Assembly (NCBI RefSeq): GCF_000719265.1
Contig: NZ_JOFL01000013.1
Location: forward strand, 1-64,000
DNA: 64,000 nt
From: Streptomyces roseoverticillatus
Lineage (GTDB): Bacteria > Actinomycetota > Actinomycetes > Streptomycetales > Streptomycetaceae
Direction: 5' to 3'
The notes beneath the pieces were generated by a model, which saw only the letters and a program-made list of their open reading frames with translations, did no database searches and was not told the origin of the DNA. Positions 51,522 through 61,149 of the stretch are shown one piece after another (the stretch's first letter is position 1; each line of letters opens with the position of its first letter). The translations under genes and the position numbers were made by a program.

Positions 51522-53810
51522 TCAGACGGCGTCGAGGATCTCCGGGCGTACGGCCGTGAAGGTGCGCGAGGGCGGGTCCAGGACATAGGCCTGCGCCTCG
51601 CCCACATGGAAGTACATGCCGTGCAGCTGGAGCGATCCCTCGGCCACGCGGCGGGCGACACAGGCGTGGGCCATCAAGTGGTCGAGCTGCTGCATCACGT
51701 TGACGAGCGCGAGCCGTTCGAGGGCGTCGGCCACGGGCCGGTCGGCCACCGCCACCTCGCCGCGGCCGAGCCGCCCGATCCGCTGCGTCCGGGCCAGGCT
51801 CGGGCGGCCGTGGCGCAGCCAGCGCGTGAGCGTGGTCTGCGGCGAGCCGGGCTCCCCGCCCTCGGAGTCGAGCAGTGCCTGCATCGCGCCGCATCCCGAG
51901 TGCCCGCACACGGTGATGCTGCCGACCTTCAGCACCTCCACGGCGTACTCCACGGCGGCACCGACGGAGTCGCACGAGCCGTCCGTGGCGGGCGGCGGGA
52001 TGAGATTGCCGACGTTCCGCACGGTGAAGAGGTCGCCCGGGCCGCTGGAGGTGATCATGCTGGTGACGAGCCGGGAGTCGGCGCAGGTCAGGAAGAGCTG
52101 CGTCGGGCACTGACCCTCGCGGGCGAGCCGCGCCAGCTCGGCCCGTACGAGCGGGGCCGTGTTGCGCTGGAACGCGCTGACGCCGCCGAGAAGTTGCTGT
52201 CCGCCCTGTGGGGCGAGGGTGTCGGCCGGCGCGGCGGGCCGGGTGCAGTGGTGGTTGCGCCAGGGCGTCCAGGGGCGGCAGGCGTGCGTGCTGGCCGGCT
52301 CGGCGATCGGCCGTCCGCCACGGCCCCGCAGCGTGACCCAGCCGCCCCGCGCGCGATGGGCGTTCGTCCACGACTGGAGGGTGTCGTACGCGGTGTGGTC
52401 CATGAACGAGCCGCCCAGCTCCACGACCGCCGGCGCCTCCGGCGGCACCTGTGCGAGCGCCCGGCTCAGCTTGGGGACCGCCAGGAACGTCAACTGCCCG
52501 CTGACCCGGACCAGGTGGCTGCCGCTCTCCTCGTCCACGGTGATGCGGGTGTGGGCGAGGCGCCGCAGTGAGAGGAAGGCCGTGACCACGATGCCGACGG
52601 CGACGCCCTGCAGGACGCCGAACAGCACCACGGCGCCGAGCGTGGACGCGTACATGGGGAACTCGCGGTGCCGCTGTACGTGCTTGATGTGCGCGAAGCT
52701 CACCATCTTCACTCCGACCACCATCACCAGTGCGGCAAGGGCTGCCAGGGGGATCAGCTCCAGGACCGTCGTGAGCAGGCCGGCGCAGAGCAGCACCCAC
52801 AGCCCGTGCAGCACGGTGGACTTGCGGGAGGCGGCCCCCGCCGCCACGTTCGCCGACCCGCGGATCGCGCCGCCGGCGACCGGCAGGCCGCCGAGGAGGC
52901 CGGACACCACATTGGCCGCTCCCTGGCCGGCGAGCTCGCGGTCGAGCTCGGCCGGCTCGTGCTGCGGGCCCGCGCGCTCGGCACGCAGCCGGTCCACGGC
53001 CACTGCGGACAGCAGCGACTCCATGCTCGCCACGAGCGTGACCGTCAGCACCGCGGCGAAGACGCCCAGCACCGGCCCGTCCGGCAGGGCGGGCAGTGCC
53101 TGCAGCTGCCACTGGGGGAGGGAGACGCGGGGGACGGGCATGCCGGTGCTGACGCCGGTGGCAACGGCGACGGCGGCCAGCGGGGCGGGGACCGTGCGCA
53201 GCCACTGCCCGGCCCGGCCCGGCAGCCGGGGCCAGCCCACCAGGACGGCTGCCGTGACGGCCCCGACCAGCAGGGCCGAAGGGTGCGGACGGCTCAGCTC
53301 CGAGGGGAGGGCGGCCAGATTCTCCAGGGCGGAGCTGTTCGGGGTGTCGCCCAGGACGACGTGGAGCTGGCCGAGGGCGATCGTGACGCCGATGCCGGCG
53401 AGCACGCCGTGCACGATCGCCGGGCTGACGGCCAGCGCCCCGCGGGCCACTCGGGCCGTACCCAGGGCGAGTTGGGTCAGGCCGGCGAGCGCGGTGATCG
53501 CGCAGGTGGCCCGCCAGCCGTACTGCTGGACCAGCTCGGCCGTCACCACGACCAGGCCCGTGGCGGCGCCGCTGACCTGGAACGGCGCTCCGCCCAGCAG
53601 CCCCGCCACGATTCCGCCGACCGCAGCCGCCACCAGCCCGGCCTGGAGCGGAGCTCCGGTGGCCAGCGCGATGCCCAGGGAGAGCGGCACGGCGATGAGG
53701 AAGATGACGAAGGAAGCGGCGAGATCCCGGCGCCAGGTGGACCGGTCGGCGGGGCCCGGCCCGTCCGTGGCTGCCCGTGGGTGGTGCGTCGATGGTGACT
53801 GAGGCTGCAT
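51522..53810 (-). CDS. SulP transporter-STAS-beta-carbonic anhydrase fusion
   Basis: This 762-residue protein combines three domains. A SulP permease (about 30-420) has [42 protein letters not shown] and [25 protein letters not shown]-like domain (about 430-510) follows, with [14 protein letters not shown] beta-carbonic anhydrase domain (about 535-762) has an intact zinc set: C576 and D578 (TCADSR), H637 and C640 (GHSGCGAM). Coupling bicarbonate transport to CO2/bicarbonate interconversion is the obvious role; SulP members also move sulfate, but the fusion favours bicarbonate. The start is ATG 53810. Confidence 0.92.
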   Translation of the reverse strand: MQPQSPSTHHPRAATDGPGPADRSTWRRDLAASFVIFLIAVPLSLGIALATGAPLQAGLVAAAVGGIVAGLLGGAPFQVSGAATGLVVVTAELVQQYGWRATCAITALAGLTQLALGTARVARGALAVSPAIVHGVLAGIGVTIALGQLHVVLGDTPNSSALENLAALPSELSRPHPSALLVGAVTAAVLVGWPRLPGRAGQWLRTVPAPLAAVAVATGVSTGMPVPRVSLPQWQLQALPALPDGPVLGVFAAVLTVTLVASMESLLSAVAVDRLRAERAGPQHEPAELDRELAGQGAANVVSGLLGGLPVAGGAIRGSANVAAGAASRKSTVLHGLWVLLCAGLLTTVLELIPLAALAALVMVVGVKMVSFAHIKHVQRHREFPMYASTLGAVVLFGVLQGVAVGIVVTAFLSLRRLAHTRITVDEESGSHLVRVSGQLTFLAVPKLSRALAQVPPEAPAVVELGGSFMDHTAYDTLQSWTNAHRARGGWVTLRGRGGRPIAEPASTHACRPWTPWRNHHCTRPAAPADTLAPQGGQQLLGGVSAFQRNTAPLVRAELARLAREGQCPTQLFLTCADSRLVTSMITSSGPGDLFTVRNVGNLIPPPATDGSCDSVGAAVEYAVEVLKVGSITVCGHSGCGAMQALLDSEGGEPGSPQTTLTRWLRHGRPSLARTQRIGRLGRGEVAVADRPVADALERLALVNVMQQLDHLMAHACVARRVAEGSLQLHGMYFHVGEAQAYVLDPPSRTFTAVRPEILDAV

Positions 53811-54095
53811 GGGCGTTCCCGTCTTCGTCGGGGCGGCGCGGACGCGCTGAAGGCGCGGCCGTGGTCACGGCGCGCAGCGGCGGAAGCGGCTGCGGTGGCG
53901 GGGGTTAACTCAACTCTCGGTAAACGGATCGTAATGGAGAGTAAAGATCCCGGGAAGAGTGGAAGGTCGAATAAAGGCGCGGTTCCATCGATTGAGTGAA
54001 TTTGTCATTTTATCTGTCTGTAATACCGATATAGGGGGTCGGGCGTGCGAGGTTGAGATGCCGGATCGGGCAGGCAGCGAAGGCAGAGGTGGCTG
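53811..54095. promoter_or_regulatory. AT-richer divergent promoter region
   Basis: This 285-bp region between the divergent SulP-CA and lipoprotein genes becomes noticeably AT-rich at 53910-54050. It contains GTAAACGGATC and GAGTAAAGATC, and TTGTCATTTTATC before TATAGGG. These are plausible promoter boxes, but spacing is not convincing enough to name a sigma factor. Confidence 0.4.
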
Positions 54096-55325
54096 ATGGC
54101 CGCTGGATGGAAAGTGGCGCTGGGCGGCCTCACGGCCCTTGCCCTGGCGACGGGTTCGGCGGGCTGCTCGGGCGACGCGGCCCCCGGCGCGCCGCGCGGC
54201 GCGGCCGACCCCGAGGCCGGACGCCGTCCCGTCCGCCTCATCGGTGACGGTTCCACCGCCGATACGGGTCCCCAGCCCGGACAGCCCACCCCCGACCGGC
54301 TCCAGCCCGGGCACAGGCCGCCGCAGTTCGTCGTCTTCTCCTGGGACGGCTCGGGCGAGGACGGGCAGCACCTGTTCTCCCGCTTCCGCGCCGTCGGCAG
54401 GAAGCACCACGCGACGATGACCTACTTCCTCAGCGGCGTGTACATGCTCCCCGCGGGCAAGCGGCGCCTCTACAAACCGCCCCGGCACCGGCCCGGCGCC
54501 TCGGACATCGGTTTCAACACCGTCAAAGGCGTCAGGGACACCGTGGAACAGCTCCGCGGCGCCTGGCTCGACGGCAACGAGATCGGAACGCACTTCAACG
54601 GCCACTTCTGCGGCCCCGACCGGGGGGTCGGCACCTGGTCGCCCAAGGAGTGGAAGAGCGAGATCCGGCAGGCGCGGTCCCTGGTGAGGAACTGGAGGAC
54701 CAACGCCGACCTGAAGGAGGAGGATCCGCTTCCGTTCGACTACGCCAAGGAGCTCGTCGGTGGCCGCGCCCCCTGCCTGGAAGGCCAGCGCAACCTCGTG
54801 CGGGCCGCCAAGACCATGGGCTTCCGCTACGACGCGAGCTCGATCGGCGGCCGGCAGGTGTGGCCCCACAAGCTGGGCGGGCTCTGGGACTTCCCCCTGC
54901 AGGACATCCCGGTGCCCGGCCGGGACTTCGAAACCCTGTCGATGGACTACAACTTCCTCGCCAATCAGTCCGGCACGACCCGGGGCAGCCGCGCCCTGCA
55001 CCGCGCCTGGGGCAAGCAGATGCGCGACGGCCTCCTCGCCGGATTCCGCCGCGCCTACCGCGGGAACCGGGCCCCCTTCTTCATCGGCGACCACTTCGAA
55101 TCCTGGAACGGCGGCACCTATATGCGGGCGGTCGAGAGCGTCATCAAAACCGTCTGCACCAAGGAGGAGGTGCGCTGCGTGTCCTTCAAACAACTGGCCG
55201 ACTGGCTCGACGCGCAGGACAACAGGCTCCTGTCGGCACTGCGCGGGCTCGACGTCGGGCAGGCACCCAAGGGCGGCTGGGAGCGCTTCCCCGCCGCCCG
55301 GCGCATCAAGCGGGCTGAGGAGTAG
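54096..55325 (+). CDS. Lipoprotein with polysaccharide deacetylase-like (NodB-type) domain
   Basis: This 409-residue predicted lipoprotein has the lipobox GSAGCS at residues 20-25. A Pro-rich spacer (PGQPTPDRLQPGHRPP) leads to a NodB-like barrel: FVVFSWDGSGED, where the usual Asp pair is altered, ATMTYFLSGVYML, and NEIGTHFNGHFCGPD carrying metal-type His. FIGDHFESWNGGTYMRAVES is near the end. The substitutions make true deacetylase activity uncertain. It is anchored to the outer face of the membrane and probably acts on cell wall or capsule. It starts at ATG 54096; the convergent ATPase gene overlaps by 20 bp. Confidence 0.8.
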   Translation: MAAGWKVALGGLTALALATGSAGCSGDAAPGAPRGAADPEAGRRPVRLIGDGSTADTGPQPGQPTPDRLQPGHRPPQFVVFSWDGSGEDGQHLFSRFRAVGRKHHATMTYFLSGVYMLPAGKRRLYKPPRHRPGASDIGFNTVKGVRDTVEQLRGAWLDGNEIGTHFNGHFCGPDRGVGTWSPKEWKSEIRQARSLVRNWRTNADLKEEDPLPFDYAKELVGGRAPCLEGQRNLVRAAKTMGFRYDASSIGGRQVWPHKLGGLWDFPLQDIPVPGRDFETLSMDYNFLANQSGTTRGSRALHRAWGKQMRDGLLAGFRRAYRGNRAPFFIGDHFESWNGGTYMRAVESVIKTVCTKEEVRCVSFKQLADWLDAQDNRLLSALRGLDVGQAPKGGWERFPAARRIKRAEE

Positions 55326-56295
55326 AGGCCCAGCTCTCGTTCAGCACGAAGGAGGGGTCGACCTGGGCCGCCAGGTCGGCGCCCGTCTTGGCGTTGCCCC
55401 AGCTCTCCGCGTTCTTCAGGTGGAAGTGCACCATCTGGCGGGTGTAGCGCTGCCAGTCCCGCAGCTCGTACGAGCCGTCCGCCGTCTCGCGCAGGGTGCG
55501 CAGCGCCCGGTGGTTGTGCTCCTCGAGCAGGCCGAAGCGGGGCGGCCGGCCCTTCTCCATCGCCCGCACCCAGTCGGAGTGGCCGAAGGTCACCAGCAGG
55601 TCCTCGCCGACCTCGTCGCGCAGGAAGTCGATGTCGTCCTGGCCCTGGACCTTGTTGCCCACGACCTTGAGGCAGACGCCGAAGTCGCGGGCGTACTCCT
55701 TGTACTGGCGGTAGACGGACACGCCCTTGCGGGTGGGCTCGGCCACCAGGAACGTCATGTCGAACCGGGTGAACATGCCCGAGGCGAAGGAGTCGCTGCC
55801 GGCCGTCATGTCGACGACGACGTACTCCCCGGGGCCGTCCACCAGGTGGTTGAGGCACAGCTCGACGGCCCCGACCTTGGAGTGGTAGCAGGCGACGCCG
55901 AGATCGGACTCGGTGAACGGGCCCGTGACCATCAGCCGTACGGGCCCGCCGTCGAGCTCGACCGGGCGGGCGCAGGCGTCGTAGACCGGGTTGTCCTCGG
56001 CGATCCGCAGCAGGCGCGAGCCCTCGCCCGGCGGCGTCGTCTTGATCATCGTCTCGGCGGAGGTGATCCGCGGGTTGCTGCCGCGCAGGTAGTTCTTGAT
56101 CAGGGGGAGCTGAGCGCCCATCGCGGGCAGTGCGGAGGTCTCCTCCTCGTCCAGCCCGAGCGCCGCGCCGAGGTGCTGGTTGATGTCGGCGTCCACCGCG
56201 ACGACGGGGGCGCGGTCCGCGGCGAGGTGGCGGATGAACAGTGAGGACAGCGTGGTCTTCCCGCTGCCGCCCTTCCCTACGAAAGCGATCTTCAT
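55306..56295 (-). CDS. CooC/ParA-like ATPase
   Basis: This 329-residue P-loop ATPase has a deviant Walker A, KIAFVGKGGSGKTTLSSLFI, then VVAVDADINQHLGAALG, YVVVDMTAGSDSFASGMFTR (Walker B) and VVGNKVQGQDDIDFLRDEVG. It is in the CooC/MinD group; CooC members insert nickel into CO dehydrogenase, but no such enzyme is nearby. I chose ATG 56295; a GTG two codons upstream is possible. It is divergent from the Fic-like gene, with a 101-bp shared promoter region. Confidence 0.85.
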   Translation of the reverse strand: MKIAFVGKGGSGKTTLSSLFIRHLAADRAPVVAVDADINQHLGAALGLDEEETSALPAMGAQLPLIKNYLRGSNPRITSAETMIKTTPPGEGSRLLRIAEDNPVYDACARPVELDGGPVRLMVTGPFTESDLGVACYHSKVGAVELCLNHLVDGPGEYVVVDMTAGSDSFASGMFTRFDMTFLVAEPTRKGVSVYRQYKEYARDFGVCLKVVGNKVQGQDDIDFLRDEVGEDLLVTFGHSDWVRAMEKGRPPRFGLLEEHNHRALRTLRETADGSYELRDWQRYTRQMVHFHLKNAESWGNAKTGADLAAQVDPSFVLNESWASTPQPA

Positions 56296-56396
56296 GTTCA
56301 CCAAGCGTAGGTGGGAGGGTGCACGGAGTGAGAGCAGTGCGTGAAGAAGACCACTCGTTCGAGGGGTGTAGACCCGAAGTGCGTACTGTCTTACGC

Positions 56397-57215
56397 ATGA
56401 GTACGACCGACCCGCTCGCCGCCCTGGCCTCGCTCCCCGGCGTGGCCGATTCCGTGGACTCCGTGCGCAAGGCGGTGGACCGCGTCTACGGGCACCGGGT
56501 GATGCGCCGCCGCAGCAACGAGATCACTTCCGAGGCCGCACTGCGCGGCGCGCGCGGCTCGGCCGCGCTGTCCGGCGCCGACTGGGCGCTCGAAGAGGTG
56601 CGCCGCCGCACCGACTTCGGCGTCGAGACGGAGGCGCGGGCGGTGGGCGCCGCCCTGCGGCTGACCGCCGAGGCGGGCCAGCTGCTGAGCGTGTGGCGGC
56701 AGTCGCCGTTGCGCGTGCTGGCCAGGCTGCACCTGGTGGCCGCGGGCGGGACACGGCCGGACGAGACGGTCGGCCGGCCCCGGCTGGAGGGGGAGCCCGT
56801 CGACGAGCCGCTGGTCCGGCTGGCGGTGCCCAGCGCGTCGGAGGTGGCCGGGCGGCTCGAGGGCCTGGCGGGGCTGCTCCTCGCGGGGACGGAGGCGCCC
56901 GCGCTGGTGACGGCGGCCGTGGTGCACGGCGAACTGCTCGCCCTGCGCCCCTTCGGCTCATACAACGGCCTGGTCGCGCGGACCGCGGAGCGGATCGTGC
57001 TCGTGGGCAGCGGGCTCGACCCCAAGTCCATCTGCCCGGCCGAGGTCGGCCACGCCGAGCTGGGTGCGGAGGCCTATCTGGCCGCGCTCGACGGCTATGC
57101 GTCGGGCACGCCGGAGGGGGTCGGGGCCTGGATCGCGCACTGCGGCCGCGCGATCGAGCTGGGTGTGCGGGAAAGCACCGCGGTGTGCGAGGCGCTCCAG
57201 CGCGGAGCCGCCTGA
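56397..57215 (+). CDS. Fic-like protein lacking the catalytic histidine
   Basis: This 272-residue Ala/Leu-rich helical protein is often annotated as an oxidoreductase in streptomycetes. Near residues 187-207 it reads HGELLALRPFGSYNGLVAR, which aligns with the Fic motif HPFxxGNGRxxR but has Arg for the catalytic His and Tyr for the first Gly. AMPylation is therefore unlikely. The helical N-terminal part resembles a Fic inhibitory region. The start ATG 56397 follows a short leader. It may be a degenerate Fic or a structural relative. Confidence 0.65.
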   Translation: MSTTDPLAALASLPGVADSVDSVRKAVDRVYGHRVMRRRSNEITSEAALRGARGSAALSGADWALEEVRRRTDFGVETEARAVGAALRLTAEAGQLLSVWRQSPLRVLARLHLVAAGGTRPDETVGRPRLEGEPVDEPLVRLAVPSASEVAGRLEGLAGLLLAGTEAPALVTAAVVHGELLALRPFGSYNGLVARTAERIVLVGSGLDPKSICPAEVGHAELGAEAYLAALDGYASGTPEGVGAWIAHCGRAIELGVRESTAVCEALQRGAA

Positions 57216-57283
57216 GTCCACGACGCCTCCCGCGGCGGCCTGTCCGGCCGCTGCGGGGTGCCGCGCGGGGCGCAGGAAGTGCC

Positions 57284-57315
57284 GGACAGGGTTGCGGCGG
57301 CACCGGTCAACTCCG
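57284..57315 (+). terminator. Terminator after the Fic-like gene; following gap empty
   Basis: A 13-bp stem with one G-T pair (GCGGCGGCACCGG at 57284-57296 with CCGGTACCGCCGC at 57303-57315) and TCAACT loop lies 69 bases after the stop. The rest of the gap to 57582 holds no gene or RNA I can support, although open frames without ribosome binding sites exist. Confidence 0.6.
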
Positions 57316-57582
57316 GTACCGCCGCTGGCATGTTCGCCGGGTTACCATGCGTGCACGATATTTGCCCATCAGGCCGGGGACTTTGCCCGTCACCTGGTGC
57401 GGCTGGCCCGTAATCGACGGGTCGGCGTCGCGTGGGTGCCCGGCGTTCATGCGTCGGTCCGTGGGGCCGTGGTGCGTGAAGGGCGTCCTCCCGGATGTCC
57501 CTGGTCTCGCGGGCCGTTAAGTCCTTTCTACTCCTGTCGCCGCTGAAGCGGAAGGTCGAGCCACAGTTCTTTGCATTTAGCA

Positions 57583-58428
57583 CTAAACCTGGGCAATGCG
57601 GGCACCCGGCTCCCGGCGCCGCCCGGCCAGCCAGACCAGGCCCGCGGTCGCCGCGGCCGCGCCGACCGCGGCCGCCGCGACGAGAGCGGGGCGCGAGGGC
57701 ATCGACAGGGCGGGCACCCGCTGCTTGAGCCGGACGGGGCGGTTGAAGGAGAGGACCGGCCAGTCGCGGGCCACGGCCTCCCGGCGCAGCGCCCGGTCGG
57801 GGTTGACCGCGTGCGGGTGGCCGACGGTTTCGAGCATGGGGATGTCGGTGACGGAGTCGCTGTAGGCGTAGCACCGGGAGAGGTCGTACCCCTCCGACTC
57901 GGCGAGCTCCTTGATGGCTTCGGCCTTGGTGGGTCCGTAGGCGTAGTACTCGACTTCGCCGGTGAAGGCGCCGTCCTCCACAACCATGCGGGTGGCCACC
58001 ACGCGGTCCGCGCCCAGCAGTTCGCCGATGGGCTCGACGACCTCGGCGCCCGAGGTGCTGACAATCACCACGTCGCGCCCGGCGGTGTGGTGTGCTTCGA
58101 TGAGGGAAGCGGCTTCGTCGTAAATGATCGGGTCGATGAGTTCGTGCAGGGTCTCGGCGACGATCTCGCGGACCTGCTGGACATTCCAGCCCCTGCAGAG
58201 CGCCGAGAGATACTCGCGCATCCGCTCCATCTGATCGTGATCGGCTCCGCCGGCGAGGAAGACGAACTGTGCGTACGCCGTGCGCAGCACAGCACGCCGG
58301 TTGATCAAGCCACCTTGGTAGAACGACTTGCTGAAGGTGAGCGTGCTCGACTTCGCAATGACCGTCTTGTCCAGATCAAAGAACGCGGCTGTCCGGGGCA
58401 ACGAGTGGTTTTCCACGATGCCGAGCAT
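57583..58428 (-). CDS. HAD-superfamily phosphatase with C-terminal membrane anchor
   Basis: This 281-residue HAD IB (SerB-like) phosphatase has AAFFDLDKTVIAKSSTLTFS (catalytic D18, D20), IVSTSGAEVVEPIGELLGAD (Thr/Ser motif), PTKAEAIKELAE (Lys) and CYAYSDSVTDIPMLETVGHP (final Asp pair). VNPDRALRREAVARDWPVL closes the fold. A C-terminal span (ALVAAAAVGAAAATAGLVWLA) near residue 250 and a basic tail anchor it in the membrane. Streptomycete homologues beside the ssd/tad genes have been called morphological-differentiation associated. The substrate is unknown. Confidence 0.88.
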   Translation of the reverse strand: MLGIVENHSLPRTAAFFDLDKTVIAKSSTLTFSKSFYQGGLINRRAVLRTAYAQFVFLAGGADHDQMERMREYLSALCRGWNVQQVREIVAETLHELIDPIIYDEAASLIEAHHTAGRDVVIVSTSGAEVVEPIGELLGADRVVATRMVVEDGAFTGEVEYYAYGPTKAEAIKELAESEGYDLSRCYAYSDSVTDIPMLETVGHPHAVNPDRALRREAVARDWPVLSFNRPVRLKQRVPALSMPSRPALVAAAAVGAAAATAGLVWLAGRRREPGARIAQV

Positions 58429-58530
58429 AGGCGCCCTCCATTCGGCGTAAGCTGAGGCGTGTGGGTTTGCCTGAGAAGGCTCTCGGGTACACCATGGAAG
58501 TCACGGATCGTTCGCGACCGTGTCTAACCC

Positions 58531-58610
58531 GGTCCGACTCCTCCCCCCCCGAGTCGGCCGTGGGGACGACCCCCGCTCTCCCCCCCGGCGGGGGTCGTCG
58601 CATGTCCGGA
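58531..58610 (+). ncRNA. 6C small RNA
   Basis: Two hairpins have C-rich loops: CCGACTC (58534-58540) with GAGTCGG (58551-58557) closing a loop with eight C in a row, and GACGACCCCCGC (58565-58576) with GCGGGGGTCGTC (58588-58599) closing a loop with seven C. Paired hairpins with six or more C in the loops define the 6C RNA family of high-GC Gram-positives. A possible -10 TCTAAC lies at about 58523. Ends are approximate. A growth or stress regulatory role is reported for homologues; the target here is unknown. Confidence 0.85.
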
Positions 58611-58882
58611 TGTATTTTGCGGGTCCTCACCCGGCATTCCTCCCTCCCGCGCCGCCCGTTCCGGCGGCTGCCTCCTCCCTTCATACACGCTACGCAGCGT
58701 AATCGGCGGGCTGCTCTGTGGAAGTCACCGGTATAGGTGACCGGGATATTCACAGCGGCTGAGTTGTCCACAGTTTTTGACCAAGATCCACATTGTTTTC
58801 CAGTTCGCTGCACGGTGATTCCCCGCGCTCTTCCGCGATGTCCGCGGATGCGAGAGCGCGCAGTTGAGACGGGGAGGACACC
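58611..58882 (+). other. Leader region of the ssd-tad operon
   Basis: This 272-bp stretch between the 6C RNA and ssd has no gene I can support. Its 3' part (58740-58810) is AT-richer (ATATTCACAGCGG, TTGTCCACAGTTTTTGACC) and likely holds the operon promoter. GGGGAGGACACC precedes the GTG start of ssd. Confidence 0.4.
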
Positions 58883-59995
58883 GTGGCCGGATCCAGCGCA
58901 TCCGAATGGCCGCCCGCCGCCGGCGGGAGGCAGCGCGGACCACTGATCATCGCCGAGGACGAGGAGCTGCTCGACGACCTGCTGCGCCTGTGCGCGGCGG
59001 CCGGCGCCGTGCCCGAAGTGGCGCACGGCGCCCCAGCGCGCCGCGGCGCCGGCCTCGATCCACCGCTGATCCTGGTCGGGGAGGAGTGCGCGCGCCGCCT
59101 GCGCGGCTCGCGCCTCGCGGCTCACGGGGACGCGGTCCTGCTCGTCGGCCGGGACCGCGGCGACGCCGGGGTGTGGCAGCTGGCTGTGGAGATCGGCGCG
59201 CGGGATGTGGCGCTGCTGCCCGGCTGCGAGGGCCGGCTCGTCGAGCGGATCGCCGACGCCGTCGAAGGCGCCGGGCGGCCCGCCCTCACCGTCGGGGTGA
59301 TCGGCGGATGCGGCGGCGCGGGTGCGAGCACGCTGGCGTGCGCCCTCGCCGTCAGCGCCGCCGCCGACGGGCGGCGCACCATGCTCATCGACGGAGATCC
59401 GCTGGGCGGCGGCCTCGACGTCCTGCTCGGCGGCGAACGAGTGGACGGGCTGCGCTGGCCTGCCTTCGCCGACTCCCGGGGCCGCGTGGCGTGCCGGGCG
59501 CTGGAGGAGGCCCTGCCCGAGCTCCACTCGATGCGCCTGCTCAGCTGGGACCGGAGCTCCTGTACGGCCGTGCCGCCAGAAGCGGTGAAGGCCGTGCTGG
59601 CCGCGGCGCGCCGCCGGGGCGGGGCGGTGGTGGTCGATCTGCCGCGCCGGCTCGACGAAGCTGCCCTCGAAGCCGTCGAACAGCTCGATGCGGGCCTGCT
59701 GGTGGTGCTGGCGGAGCTGCGGGCCGTGGCCGCGGCGCACCGCGTCGCCGCCACTGTCGGAGCGGTCATCGGCGACCTGCGGGTGGTCGTCCGCGCTCCG
59801 CGCACAGCCGGCCTCGACGGAGAGCAGGTCTCCCGCCTCCTCGGCCTGCCTCTCGCCGGCGAGCTCCCTCCGGAGACGGGCCTGGCGGCCGCGCTCGCAG
59901 CGGGCCGGCCGCCGGGCGGCGAGCGCGGCCCGCTGGCCCGGTTCTGCACCGACTTCTGGGCCTGCTTCGAGGCACTCCAGCGGGCGTCGTCATGA
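58883..59995 (+). CDS. ssd: Ssd (septum-site-determining)/TadZ-like protein
   Basis: This 370-residue protein is of the MinD/ParA superfamily group at the head of actinobacterial Tad loci. The N terminus is receiver-like (GPLIIAEDEELLDDLLRLCA). The ATPase part has TVGVIGGCGGAGASTLACAL, a Walker A lacking the usual GKT (GGAGAST), RRTMLIDGDPLGGGLDVLL and GGAVVVDLPRRLDEA. Missing the standard Lys suggests weak or no ATP hydrolysis, as in TadZ. Homologues position the Tad apparatus and affect septation. It starts at GTG 58883 and overlaps tadA by 4 bases. Confidence 0.88.
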   Translation: MAGSSASEWPPAAGGRQRGPLIIAEDEELLDDLLRLCAAAGAVPEVAHGAPARRGAGLDPPLILVGEECARRLRGSRLAAHGDAVLLVGRDRGDAGVWQLAVEIGARDVALLPGCEGRLVERIADAVEGAGRPALTVGVIGGCGGAGASTLACALAVSAAADGRRTMLIDGDPLGGGLDVLLGGERVDGLRWPAFADSRGRVACRALEEALPELHSMRLLSWDRSSCTAVPPEAVKAVLAAARRRGGAVVVDLPRRLDEAALEAVEQLDAGLLVVLAELRAVAAAHRVAATVGAVIGDLRVVVRAPRTAGLDGEQVSRLLGLPLAGELPPETGLAAALAAGRPPGGERGPLARFCTDFWACFEALQRASS

Positions 59996-61149
59996 GCGCC
60001 GGACTGCTGGAGGCCGTGCGGCTGAGGCTGGCCGAGAGCGGCGCCGAACCCACGCCCGCCAAGGTCGCGGAGGCGCTGCGCCAGGAAGGGCGGTTGCTGG
60101 GAGACGCCGAGATTCTCGGCGTCGCCGCCCGGCTGCGCTCCGAGCTGATCGGTGCCGGTCCGCTGGAACGGCTGCTGGCCGAGCCCGACGTCACCGACGT
60201 CCTCGTCACGGCGCCCGACCAGGTCTGGGTCGACCGGGGCGCCGGCCTGCAGCGCACGGACGTCGTCTTCCCGGATGCCACGGCCGTGCGCAGGCTCGCC
60301 CAGCGGCTCGCAGCCATCGCCGGGCGGCGGCTGGACGACGCCCGCCCCTGGGTCGACGCCCGGCTGCCCGACGGCACGCGGCTGCATGCGGTGCTGCCCC
60401 CGATCGCCGTCGGCTCCACCTGCCTCTCGCTGCGCGTCGTGCGCCCCCGCGCCTTCACCCTGGACGACCTGGTGGCCGCCGGGACGGTGCCGCCGGGCGG
60501 GGACAGGCTGCTGCGGGCGGTGCTCGAAGCGAGGCTCTCGTTCGTGATCAGCGGCGGAACGGGCAGCGGCAAGACGACGCTGCTGACCACCTTGCTCGGG
60601 TTGGTGGCGCCGGACGAGCGGATCGTCCTCGCCGAGGACTCCGCCGAACTGCGCCCCGATCACCCGCACGTGGTCCGGCTGGAGACCCGCCCGGCGAACC
60701 AGGAGGGCATGGGCCTGGTCACCTTGCGGGACCTGGTCCGGCAGGCCCTGCGCATGAGGCCGGACCGGCTGGTGGTGGGCGAGGTCCGCGGAGCGGAGGT
60801 CACGGACCTGCTGGCCGCCCTCAATACCGGGCACGAGGGAGGCTGCGGCACGGTTCACGCGAATGCCGCGGCGGACGTCCCCGCCCGGCTCGAAGCGCTG
60901 GGCTCGGCCGCCGGTCTCGACCGGGCCGCGCTGCACAGCCAATTGGCGGCCGGCCTGTCGGTCGTCATCCACCTCGTACGGGAGCGCGGCGGGCGGCGGC
61001 GCGTCGCCGAGGTGCATGTGCTCGACCGGGACCCTGCCGGATTCGTCACTACCGTACCGGCCGTCGTCCGGGGCGCCGAGGGCTTTCAGCGGGCGCGCGG
61101 ATGGGCCCGGCTGGCCGGGCTGTGCGAGCGGGGCGGAGCGACGCCGTGA
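59992..61149 (+). CDS. tadA: TadA/CpaF secretion ATPase
   Basis: This 385-residue type II/IV secretion ATPase powers assembly of Flp-type pili. After an N-terminal helical region it shows [20 protein letters not shown], the Walker [19 protein letters not shown] (188-196 core), the Asp box [20 protein letters not shown], and Walker [21 protein letters not shown], with [13 protein letters not shown] for the His box. All catalytic motifs are present. It overlaps ssd and tadB by 4 bases each. Confidence 0.95.
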   Translation: MSAGLLEAVRLRLAESGAEPTPAKVAEALRQEGRLLGDAEILGVAARLRSELIGAGPLERLLAEPDVTDVLVTAPDQVWVDRGAGLQRTDVVFPDATAVRRLAQRLAAIAGRRLDDARPWVDARLPDGTRLHAVLPPIAVGSTCLSLRVVRPRAFTLDDLVAAGTVPPGGDRLLRAVLEARLSFVISGGTGSGKTTLLTTLLGLVAPDERIVLAEDSAELRPDHPHVVRLETRPANQEGMGLVTLRDLVRQALRMRPDRLVVGEVRGAEVTDLLAALNTGHEGGCGTVHANAAADVPARLEALGSAAGLDRAALHSQLAAGLSVVIHLVRERGGRRRVAEVHVLDRDPAGFVTTVPAVVRGAEGFQRARGWARLAGLCERGGATP

